A stretch of DNA of 64,000 bases from Skeletonema tropicum (lineage: Eukaryota; Bacillariophyta; Thalassiosirophyceae; Thalassiosirales; Thalassiosiraceae): positions 1,798,001 through 1,862,000 of the forward strand of contig CM074128.1 of assembly GCA_037178625.1 (NCBI GenBank), read 5' to 3'. Positions 10,776-19,772 of this stretch are shown here, piece after piece. Within the stretch, counting starts at the first letter, position 1. Each line of letters opens with the position of its first letter. Below the pieces are notes generated by a model. That model saw only the letters and a program-made list of their open reading frames with translations. It had not been told where the DNA came from and did not search any database. The translations under genes and the position numbers were made by a program.

Positions 10776-11212
10776 GGTTGTATCATGCGGCTTGTGTATG
10801 GGAATCGTATCTAGCGGCGTCAGCTTTCTATTAGTAGTAATACTGTATGCGGTTTATGGCGAGTGGCACTTTTGTGCTCTTGCTTCCATCCGCCCATTCT
10901 TTCTTCTTCGGTCGTGAAAGCGGAGCAGAGGAGGGAAGAACCCGTGAATGGTAGTGATGCTGGCTATAATAGCTTAATTTAGTCGAAAATCTCAAAAGCA
11001 GTAATTATTTTAAAATCAGGGAGCGGTAAAAAGGGTAAGTATTTAGGTACTTTCGGCTCACTCTCTTCTCGTTGCGTTGGACAAGATGACGAGCAAATGG
11101 TGAAGCACAAAGACGATAGAAGGCATTCTCTTCATTCTCATTGTAAATACGACGAGTAAGCACAAAGACGATAGAAGGCATTCTCTTCATTCTCATTGTA
11201 AATACGACGAAA
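10776..11212. promoter_or_regulatory. Divergent intergenic region with a 55-bp tandem duplication before the ATG
   Basis: The region lies between two head-to-head genes. A 53-bp block is repeated exactly with period 55 (11103-11155 and 11158-11210), and the second copy ends two bases before the start codon of the dynein-docking gene. The 5' UTR or core promoter of that gene is therefore duplicated. Confidence 0.7.
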
Positions 11213-12670
11213 ATGGTGCCCGCAGCGCTTCTGAAAAAGATACAAACCGAAAAGGAGCAAATAGAAAGTATCATTGCTCAAACTGAAGCCCTCGAGGTAG
11301 AGCAAACTCGTCGTCGTCAGTTGTTGGGGGGCAACGATGCATCAAGCAAAGCAACTTTGCAGAAGCAAATAAACATGCTTGAAAACAGGCTCAATGACGC
11401 TCTCGTAAAATTCAACACCAAAGTTCAAGAAAATAAGAAGCTTCGTGATCTGATTGGGGAGAAGCGACGGGATAGATGTCTCTTTGACGAGATCTACAGA
11501 AAGTTTGAGTTTGAGATTCAAGCCCAAAAACAACAGATGCATCGTGGAACTCGAGAAAGGCAAGAAACTGCCGAACTTCGGGATCAGGCAGAAGCTAACT
11601 TGGCAATAGCGAAGAAGGTGTTGCAAGAGAGCCAAGCTGCACTAGAGGCCGATCGCAAGGAGCTGCACAGCTTGAGAGAAAAGATCAAAGAAGAGAAGGA
11701 GAAGGAGCGCCCACATTCGTACCGACCAAAGACAACTCCATCGTCGTCCGCGTCTTCAGAAATATCTACGGAAGAGAAGGAAGAATGCAATGATGATATG
11801 GATGATATCTTTACAGTCGAAGAAAAGACATTGGACGACTTACTCGAGAAAGTCATGCAATTAAGTGGGTATGACAATGCTGATACGTTGATAGAAGACT
11901 TGTCAGGATTAGAAGAGCAAAACTTGTCACGTTTCCAATACATCACCGAGCTGGAGGCGGAGGTAGGGAAATTAGAAGATGATATCGTCAACGCTACAAA
12001 AGAGCTAGAACGTATGAAGAATAAAGGATTGAGTCGCCAGATGGAGGAACTCAAGGAACGTGACCTCGCAAAACAAAGCCGGCAGAAGATCAATGAGAAG
12101 GTACAAGCTCTTGACAAAGAATATAAATTGCAAGTCGAGCTATGGGAAAAGATGAGGACAGGAATTGCCCATGCACACAACGAACTTGGATTGCCAATGT
12201 GAGTTTCTTCTATATGTATGTATCTCTATGACAATGGGATAAAATTTGACTTTGACCTTGCCATTGGTATGATTGTTTCGTCCAGGCCTGACGATTTACT
12301 TGGTTCGGACGGCGTGAGCGAAAGCAATGTCTTTGCATATCTAGCGGAAATTGAGAAGGTTAGTCTCGGTCCCACAAACTCTTACATGACTGCAATAATA
12401 TGAATGTATCTTACACCTTACACGGCATCTTATCTATCGTACAAAATCAAGAAAATTACACAATTTATCTCAGCCATTAACAGCAATGACGAAGATGAAG
12501 GAGCGACTTCGCCGTCGCCTATTGCATGCCGTAGCCGCAGTTCTGCACTTTCAAATTCAAAAGCTACACCTACACTCAATCTCAACCTTCCGTGTGTAAA
12601 AGATGCACCCACCGATGATGGCGATAGACCTTTTACCTTTGACGAGATCAAGTCTAGCTTGAAGTTTTAA
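11213..12670 (+). CDS. Outer dynein arm docking complex homolog (CCDC63/CCDC114/DC2 type)
   Basis: Coiled-coil protein that in other eukaryotes anchors outer dynein arms to doublet microtubules of motile cilia. The diagnostic block is present at about residues 50-105: QINMLENRLNDALVKFN, ENKKLRDLIGEKRRDR and FDEIYRKFEFE, matching the conserved part of ODA-DC2/CCDC114. There are three exons. Intron 1 is 12199-12285 (GTGAGT..CCAG) and intron 2 is 12359-12451 (GTTAGT..CAAG). Exons 2 and 3 add a short tail, DDLLGSDGVSESNVFAYLAEIEKKI and onward (the middle of this is one continuous run across the splice). The total is about 425 residues. Its presence implies a flagellated stage, known in centric diatoms as male gametes. 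Family assignment is from motif recognition. Confidence 0.78.
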
Positions 12671-13192
12671 TTTTACTGCAGCGATTGTGTTCTTTGTCCC
12701 GTAAGCTGACTTCCCACTTCCGACTCAAGCTCCATGCAAGGCTGGCGAGATTCACAGATTCATCAGATTCATATCGAAGAACGCATCTAACTAATGAAGT
12801 GTAACCCCTTCTTTATTACTACAAAATATCTTATGCACTCCATTGTATATTTCGACGTAAAAGTTTTATTTTACAACATCGTTAAAGTAGGAATTCTACC
12901 TGAAGTGCCACACCCCAGATGAGTGTGTCTGTCGTAAATTGGCTATGATTGGAGGAATCTCTCTATTGTGCTTGATGAACTTCTTCAATATGTAATTCCT
13001 ACGTTAATTAGGACACCACATCATCACAAACATCACACATCAATCGATGGCACGCGTCCAATGAATTTGCAACGAACTCCTCCTACTCGATCTCTCCAGA
13101 GCAAGGAGCAAACCCAATCCCAATCACAAATTCTTCTTGAATTTGCTCATAACTTGCAGAACTACCATCGATAGTACACAAATCATCAAGCC
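12671..13192. other. Intergenic, nothing recognised
   Basis: About 520 bp between two plus-strand genes. AT-rich stretches near 12800-12890 may be the 3' end signals of the upstream gene. No ORF with a plausible product was found. Confidence 0.35.
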
Positions 13193-16100
13193 ATGCTACG
13201 CCTTGGAAGTGTACTAGGTAGGCGGCAGCTTGCCAGCAAAGGTGCTGCTGCAACTCGCACCACCAAGAGAGAAATGTGCGGTCTCCTTGCAGCCATCGAT
13301 GACGTATGGACACAACGCGGAGGAACATCTCACGCTCCCAATGTTCCACTATTGAGCGACGCTGACAGCTTACGCAATACTACTAAAATCTTACATCATC
13401 GTGGTCCAGATGGTTATCAAGTCAGCTCTGGAACTGTCGGCAATTCAACATCTACTCCAGCAAGATGGTCCATGGGGCACACTCGACGACTTGCAATCGT
13501 CGATCCCAGCAATCGATTTGCTGACATGCCATTCAATCTTGAATTCCCTACTGAAGGAGGTAAAAAGATCGTGCATCTAGCTGCTAATGGAGAAATTTAT
13601 AATCATAATGAAGTATATGATGAATGTGTGAAAGCAGGGTGGGAAACTCCTAAAATCTCTGGTTCAGATTGTGAGTCGATTGCTCATGCATACGCAAAGT
13701 TCGGCGGCCCAAAGACTGCTGCTATGCTAGATGGAATGTTTGCATTTGTGATCTTCGAAGAGGATGCTCAAACGGGTAAGGTGAAGGCGTTTGCTGCGAG
13801 AGATCCTGTAGGAATCAAGCCATTGTACTACGGAAGGACGAAATGTTCCAACAGCAATGACGATGCGGCTGCCTATGTTTTCTCAAGTGAGTTGAAGGCA
13901 CTCGTTGGTCACTGTGATCCTAGTACTGTGGTTGCTATCCCACCTGGTCATTACTGGACTCCAGAGGGAGGCCTCGTTTGTTATTACAACCCAGAATGGC
14001 TTCGAAATGATGACTATGCTCCTTGGGAGGATCCATCCCACAATGTAACAGATGATGACGTTAGAGAAGCATTCTCGAAAGCAATCAAGAAGCGAATGAT
14101 GGCTGATGTAGACTATGGTTTCTTTTTATCTGGTGGTGTTGATTCCTGTATCGTTGCACACGATTTGTTGCCATTCTGGCGTGAGGAACGAGCGGCGATT
14201 GGTGATGATCGTCCTATTAGTACGTACACTGTCGGTATGGAGAACAGTCCTGATGTGATGGCTGCAAAGGCAATGGTAGATGCATTGGGTGGTGAGAAGC
14301 GTGTCCAGCACAATATCCGATCTTTCACACCTGATGAAGTGTTTGACTTGATCCCTAAAATTGTCTACCATATGGAGACATATGAAGCAGAACTGATTCG
14401 AAGTGCTATTCCTAATTGGTTGCTTGCTGAGAGGGCAGCTCAAGATGTGAAGATGGTTCTTACTGGCGAGGGAGCTGATGAATTGTTTGCTGGCTACTTG
14501 TACTTCCAAGATGCACCCAGCCCTAGGCACGCGCAGGATGAACTACGTCGCATCTATGGAATGCTTGGAAATATCAACTTGCACAGAACTGATCGTATGA
14601 CTATGGCACATGGACTTGAAGCTCGTGTTCCTTTCTTGGATACTGAATTCACCCGTCTTGCGATGAGCATTGATCCTGCTCGAAAGATGGTTGATCGTGA
14701 CGCTGTCTTGACAAACTCTCGTGGACGTGAAAAGACCTTCCTTCGTGAGTTGTTTGAAGGCCCCAATGATAATGGAGATTCAATCCCTCGTCCAGTATTG
14801 TGGCGAGCAAAGGCAATGCAGTGTGAGGGTGTTGGAGAAGACTGGGTTTCTATTTTGCAGCGCAAGGTGTCGTCTCTTGTGTCAGATGCTGAGATGGCCG
14901 ATGCACACATTACTTACCCTGTGAATACTCCACACACGAAAGAAGAACTCTATTACAGGCGTATCTATGATGAGTTCTTCCATGGACTTGAACATGTTGT
15001 GAAGCCATGGGAAGGAGGTGGACGTGCAATGGGTGCTGCATGGAAGAGTGACATGTACACTAGAGAGGGATTGAAGAATACCAATTTATTGAGCCATTCC
15101 CTTCAACAGAGGGCTGCATTTTCCACTAGCAGCAGCAGCAGATCGTTCTCCACGGCAGCACAAAGTATTGAGGGGCCAGCTATCGCGGTCCAAAATTTTG
15201 ATATGGAAGCATACAACGCTGCTCTCGAATCTGGATACTCTGATTTCGAGGCTAGTCTGACGTTGGGAGGGGATGATAGGTCTTTAATCAAGACAGATGT
15301 CCGCACAAACAAGTATCATATAAAGCCAGTTCCAATCGAAGACACTAGCGTTTTCCGTGGCAGCTGCACTGGTAATCCACCAACTCAACGAGGATATGAT
15401 GCCGCAATGGAACTGTTCGCCAAGCTAGAGGGCCTCGAAGGGAAGGACCTGTGCTCCGCAGTTCAGGCTGTGTATGATGATCATCGTACCAGACTTTCGG
15501 CGTTGCTGAATCTTCCCGAAGGAACAGAAGTAGTACTTTGTCCGTCGGGGAGTGATGCCGAATACATTCCAATCGCAATTGCCCGAGCCTTGAAGGGAGA
15601 CGATGTTCACATTACGAACGGAATAACGCAGCTAAGTGAGATCGGAGCTGGTTCCGCTCCTGCTTCAGTTGGCAAATACTTCTCAACTCATGTACCTCTT
15701 GTTGGTCGTCTTTCTGGGGAGCGGGAGGTGTTGAGTGGTTTCGAGAACCTTGGTGGAATTACAGTCTCAGCACGTGATAACGAGGGCAACGTAGTGGACG
15801 CTGCAACAGAAATGGACAACTTTGCGGCAGAGGCATTTGAACGTGGAGCGTACCCAATTATTCATGGAGTCTTCGGTGGAAAGACAGGTCTTCGCGATAG
15901 CAAAATGGCTCCAAGTTTGGAAGGAGGTAACAAATCTCTATCTGTTGTTGACGCGTGCCAGGGACGATTTTCGACTGATGAACTCCATGGATGGTTGAAT
16001 CAAGATTCTTTGGTCTTGTTCACAGCCAGTAAATTCTACCAAGCTCCTCCATTCTGTGGCGCTGTACTGATCCCAAAAAATATCGCTGATAAGCTTCGTG

Positions 16101-16717
16101 GTACCCCCGCTCCTCAACCACACGCTATGTTTGACGCAGAAGGTCTGGGCGGTTTCTTAACAGAGAAGGAGATGCCTCCATGTTTGGAATCTTGGGGAGA
16201 AATGCTCGGCCAGGAACGCAGAAGCAATGTTGGCTTAGCTCTGAGATGGGAAGCAGGATTAGCTGGAATGGAAGCATTGGCTCATGTTCCTGATGATGTG
16301 AGAATCGCTGCAGTAGATAGCTGGGCTGGGACGGTATCCCAAATGGTGAATGGAGAAGACAATTTGGATGCGTGGTGCACAGAAAGGAGCATTGTGAGCA
16401 TTCGAGTTCAAAAGGGTGACGGCTGGTTAAGTATGAGCGAATTGAGGGATCTATACCGATGGATGAGTATGGACGTTTCAGGACTTGTCCCAGATGCTAC
16501 AGCAGAAGAGAAGGAAGCTCTCTCACAAGCGACGTACATTGGGCAGCCAGTACACGTTAGCGACTCGCATGCCATTGTGAGAATTGCACTTGGAGTAGAA
16601 TCATTAGTGTCTTACCTTGATGACAATAGCTCCACCTTGGAAGAAGACCAGGCTGTCGTGAAAAAGCTTGCGGCTATTGGGAAGCACTTCGAAACTCTGA
16701 AAGAGACGGGTCATTAA
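13193..16717 (+). CDS. Asparagine synthetase (glutamine-hydrolysing) fused to a C-terminal PLP-dependent fold-type I domain
   Basis: A single 1,174-codon frame. Residues 1-27 form a basic, Arg-rich extension (MLRLGSVLGRRQLASKGAAA) resembling an organellar presequence. Residue 28 starts the class II glutaminase MCGLLAAIDDVW, whose Cys must become N-terminal for catalysis. LHHRGPDGY and the glutaminase core follow. The synthetase ATP-pyrophosphatase motif LSGGVDS lies at residues 312-318, and LTGEGADELFAGY and GLEARVPFLD are also present. This AsnB part ends near residue 620. The last roughly 520 residues look like an aminotransferase class V/cysteine-desulfurase-like PLP enzyme: LCPSGSDAEY, VVDACQGRFSTDEL with the ring-binding Asp, and TASKFYQAPP with candidate Schiff-base Lys947. 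Fusion of the two is unusual. The reaction of the second half is unknown; it may act on Asp, Asn or ammonia. Confidence 0.85.
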   Translation: MLRLGSVLGRRQLASKGAAATRTTKREMCGLLAAIDDVWTQRGGTSHAPNVPLLSDADSLRNTTKILHHRGPDGYQVSSGTVGNSTSTPARWSMGHTRRLAIVDPSNRFADMPFNLEFPTEGGKKIVHLAANGEIYNHNEVYDECVKAGWETPKISGSDCESIAHAYAKFGGPKTAAMLDGMFAFVIFEEDAQTGKVKAFAARDPVGIKPLYYGRTKCSNSNDDAAAYVFSSELKALVGHCDPSTVVAIPPGHYWTPEGGLVCYYNPEWLRNDDYAPWEDPSHNVTDDDVREAFSKAIKKRMMADVDYGFFLSGGVDSCIVAHDLLPFWREERAAIGDDRPISTYTVGMENSPDVMAAKAMVDALGGEKRVQHNIRSFTPDEVFDLIPKIVYHMETYEAELIRSAIPNWLLAERAAQDVKMVLTGEGADELFAGYLYFQDAPSPRHAQDELRRIYGMLGNINLHRTDRMTMAHGLEARVPFLDTEFTRLAMSIDPARKMVDRDAVLTNSRGREKTFLRELFEGPNDNGDSIPRPVLWRAKAMQCEGVGEDWVSILQRKVSSLVSDAEMADAHITYPVNTPHTKEELYYRRIYDEFFHGLEHVVKPWEGGGRAMGAAWKSDMYTREGLKNTNLLSHSLQQRAAFSTSSSSRSFSTAAQSIEGPAIAVQNFDMEAYNAALESGYSDFEASLTLGGDDRSLIKTDVRTNKYHIKPVPIEDTSVFRGSCTGNPPTQRGYDAAMELFAKLEGLEGKDLCSAVQAVYDDHRTRLSALLNLPEGTEVVLCPSGSDAEYIPIAIARALKGDDVHITNGITQLSEIGAGSAPASVGKYFSTHVPLVGRLSGEREVLSGFENLGGITVSARDNEGNVVDAATEMDNFAAEAFERGAYPIIHGVFGGKTGLRDSKMAPSLEGGNKSLSVVDACQGRFSTDELHGWLNQDSLVLFTASKFYQAPPFCGAVLIPKNIADKLRGTPAPQPHAMFDAEGLGGFLTEKEMPPCLESWGEMLGQERRSNVGLALRWEAGLAGMEALAHVPDDVRIAAVDSWAGTVSQMVNGEDNLDAWCTERSIVSIRVQKGDGWLSMSELRDLYRWMSMDVSGLVPDATAEEKEALSQATYIGQPVHVSDSHAIVRIALGVESLVSYLDDNSSTLEEDQAVVKKLAAIGKHFETLKETGH

Positions 16718-16980
16718 ATAATAAAAGTGGAATGGGAAACCAGAACCAACGCAACAGATAAGAGAAACGCTAGCTACTTGGTTAATATCGCGTGTTATAT
16801 TTTACATTTTACTTCAATAATTTGTGACAGCAGCGGTGAAGGAAGTGATACGGTGACTCTGCCCCTGACAAAGGGGGGTTCTACTCTAACACTCTTTCAA
16901 GAATACATCATTGCTCGCGGAAGTTCAAGTGGTGGCAAAGTAGTTGATGGTTGAAGAGAAAGCCAACTTTTTGCACAAGT

Positions 16981-17880
16981 TTACTTGGTCGCTTTCCCTG
17001 CCACCACGCTCAAAATCATACTCCAAAGAATGCCCATGACACAAACAAATGGGATTTGCCAGTTTTCACTAATCAACCCAAACATGACCATTTGTGTCGG
17101 AATCCAAAAGATTAAGTTACGCTTCCAACATGGCAAAAAGCTCTTCTTTGCTCTTTCAAAAGTCTCCTTTAAGTTGAGACCTTGCATCAGTCCAGTGAAG
17201 GTGAAGAAGATTGGGTAGTAGTAGAAGGGGATCAATACGAATTGATATAGGAATGTTCGTTCCATTGCTGCTGTGAAGGCAAGCGAACCTTCTTTCATGG
17301 TAACTAGCGGAATCGATGATAATAGTTTGTGAAAAACACGACCTTGACCAATCATGACAATGAATGGGATAGCATTATGCTGAAATAATCGGTAGCATGA
17401 ATCAAACGCTGCAAAAGAGAGAGCACGAGGGACATTGTACTCTTTATTTGTCTCTTTCATTTCCTTCATTTGAGCCAGGTAATCTCCAACTGCAGCAAGT
17501 GTAGCACCAGTCAGTACTTTTGTTCGGAGTGGGTTTTTCACTAGAGATCCCTCGTAGGCACGAAGAGCAGTGAGGAATGCTTGTGAGATGATTTGATGAT
17601 TAAGAAACAAACCCGTTACTGCAGCAGATCCAGCCAGTGTGGTGGCGACGACGACACGCTTCTTGACGGCTTCGTCATTTCCCGAGATCAGGTTGTTGCT
17701 GCTATCAGCAGAAAAGGATGTTGACATGGAAAGCTGGACGGGCCGATTGATGACATGCTGCTTGCGACGGGACTTGTCAAGAAGAGGACCTTTGGTTGCT
17801 GGCAACGCAAATGCTCTGCCAAAGTCAAAGCAGGTCACTGCGAGTAGAGCGAAGACGATCTGGTGCCTCATCATGAACAT
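16981..17880 (-). CDS. Mpv17/PMP22-family membrane protein with plastid-type presequence
   Basis: Small membrane-channel-like protein family found in peroxisomes, mitochondria and, in algae, plastids. The family core covers about residues 110-295: LRAYEGSLVKNPLRTKVLTG, GDYLAQ, a mid-protein RLFQHNAIPF region, FVLIPFYYYPIFF, and the C-terminal W..N..FWIPTQ....L.P signature (KRNLIFWIPTQMVMF). The N-terminus is a signal peptide, HQIVFALLAVTCFDFGRAFALPA, whose cleavage site meets an A-F motif typical of diatom bipartite plastid targeting; a Ser/Lys-rich transit-like segment follows. Either of two Met codons (1 or 3/4) could start it. It is head-to-head with a paralog at 18271. Confidence 0.82.
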   Translation of the reverse strand: MFMMRHQIVFALLAVTCFDFGRAFALPATKGPLLDKSRRKQHVINRPVQLSMSTSFSADSSNNLISGNDEAVKKRVVVATTLAGSAAVTGLFLNHQIISQAFLTALRAYEGSLVKNPLRTKVLTGATLAAVGDYLAQMKEMKETNKEYNVPRALSFAAFDSCYRLFQHNAIPFIVMIGQGRVFHKLLSSIPLVTMKEGSLAFTAAMERTFLYQFVLIPFYYYPIFFTFTGLMQGLNLKETFERAKKSFLPCWKRNLIFWIPTQMVMFGLISENWQIPFVCVMGILWSMILSVVAGKATK

Positions 17881-18270
17881 ATCTTGTGTTTGCTGTCAAC
17901 CTGTGGAATATTAAAAACCCTACCAGCCCCAGCCCTACTCGTACGAACGCAGATATGTTATTACTTCTTCTTAGTTGTCAACAGAGTTATGTTCCTTGGT
18001 AGAGCGGCAGCTGGTTAAGAGCGTGTGATTGACATGGCGACGGAGCTGCGCCTATCGACTGCGGGAACTTAGCTCAAAGGAAGCAAGTTTTGTTCTCCAA
18101 TTCCGTATAATGATCAACGTAGGAATTCGTAAAGAGGTTGTGCTCTTGCTTTCTCACACACGTCATCATGTTGCTGGATTCTTCAACCAAGCAACTCACA
18201 CGTTGTGGAATGGATCTTCCATTTTCGATCAGCGACTCGCTCCATCAATCTCATCATCCAAAAATTGAAG
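17881..18270. promoter_or_regulatory. Shared promoter region of a divergent Mpv17 pair
   Basis: About 390 bp separates the start codons of two Mpv17-family genes on opposite strands. The interval presumably carries both promoters. I see no clear palindromic operator or TATA element. Confidence 0.4.
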
Positions 18271-19017
18271 ATGATGACAATAATGAGACAATTCCTGCTG
18301 ACATCCTTCCTACTGCTCGTGCCTCAGGCTTTCGGGTTTGTCACTCCGCCGGCGTCGACAAAGACAAAGCGGGCTCAAGCCTCCGGCGCCTACACAAAAA
18401 GAGCACCAGCATTGGCCCTATCTGGAAATGATGTCACTTTTATTGATCAATTCACAGATCCTTTACTCATTCAACACATGGCAACTGGCGGCGCATTAGC
18501 ATTTGCTGGAGATGTTATCGCACAATCATTACTATCAGACGAAGAAGAGAAATCTATACCACCAAAAGACTGGGATGTGATACGAACAAATGCATTCGTT
18601 GTATTCGGAGCTTTGTATACTGGTGGAGCACAGCATTTTATTTTCAATTATCTCAACAATTCATTCGATGAACCATTAGCACGATTAGCAATGGCCCAAT
18701 TCTTCTTCATCCCATTCTGCTACTATCCTACATTCTTATTCATGACTCCATTGCTCAGAGCTGGGTGGGAGCATGGTTTCGGATCAGAAGAGGCCAAATC
18801 TAGACAGAGTCAGCTCTTCTCCGAAGTTGCTGGTAAAATACCGCCAACTTTGCTGAGGAATTGGTGTTTTTGGCTGCCGGTACAGTTTGTTCAGTTCAAT
18901 TTTATTCCTGCAGAGTTCAATGTCACTTTCACGGCAGCGTTTGGAGTGATTTGGAACGCAATCTTAAGTTGGTCCACTGCGGCAGGTAAGCCGACGGTAG
19001 CTGAAAAAGAGGCATAG
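18271..19017 (+). CDS. Mpv17/PMP22-family membrane protein with plastid-type presequence
   Basis: Paralog of the gene at 16981-17880. I chose the ATG at 18271, which gives the signal peptide FLLTSFLLLVPQAFGFV; the in-frame ATG at 18205 would bury it. The A-F-G-F motif after the hydrophobic core suggests plastid targeting. The core has LLIQHMATGGALAFAGDVIAQ, TGGAQHFIFNYLN, FFFIPFCYYPTFLFM and LLRNWCFWLPVQFVQFNFIP, matching the family signature. The tail is short and acidic. Solute and membrane are not determined. About 249 residues, normal size. Confidence 0.82.
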   Translation: MMTIMRQFLLTSFLLLVPQAFGFVTPPASTKTKRAQASGAYTKRAPALALSGNDVTFIDQFTDPLLIQHMATGGALAFAGDVIAQSLLSDEEEKSIPPKDWDVIRTNAFVVFGALYTGGAQHFIFNYLNNSFDEPLARLAMAQFFFIPFCYYPTFLFMTPLLRAGWEHGFGSEEAKSRQSQLFSEVAGKIPPTLLRNWCFWLPVQFVQFNFIPAEFNVTFTAAFGVIWNAILSWSTAAGKPTVAEKEA

Positions 19018-19772
19018 ATGACAGGAGTAGCTGAATGTAATTGTTCTAAAATCTAAAATGCAATCAGCATAGAACTTTATCAATGTATTATTCTCGCAAG
19101 TGTTGTGATGAACCATTTTCGTTGGAGAATTCCTGTGCTTTCTATGTGATGCACTGCTGTGCCTTTTTTTCTTTTCGAGAAGTATCGTGTTGCTTACCTA
19201 CTAAGATCGTACATGATCATTAGATAGTCGAGAAACCTTTATACATACTTAGTCTGGATGGACGTGTCCATCATTGAACTGACTACTTCTTCACTCCGTC
19301 AAAAAATGCTAACTCGGACCAGTGGTTTAATAGCTATGCAAGTATTATTATTTAATAACGCAGCAGCTGCCAGGGTGCTGATGAGTATCATGGATAAGCT
19401 ACAAATAATAAGTATGCACTCATAAGAATCAGAGTAAGAAGTTTATTAGATAGGAGCAAGCTATATACCTCCAATCTTTTCTCAATGATGAACCTGTCCG
19501 ATGAGACTTTCCCTTTTGTCCGCGCAGACAAAATGACTCAGACGTGCTTACGTCATTCTGTCTAAGAACCGCTTGAAGTTTGTTTCCTATCACAATTCGC
19601 GTGCCTTCCTGTTGATGGCGATTGCCTGGCGCGTGCTCATTTTTTATGATCTATGAGCCATCGATTGCCTCACCGCTATCCTCGACCACACAATCACCGT
19701 GCGAACACTAAGTACATCAGTGTGGTCTCATCAGTTCCAATCATTTTCCATCAATTCAACACCAAATCAAAG
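19018..19772. other. Intergenic, nothing recognised
   Basis: About 750 bp between two plus-strand genes. It contains the 3' flank of the Mpv17 gene and presumably the promoter of the cupredoxin gene. No ORF or structured repeat was supported. Confidence 0.35.
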
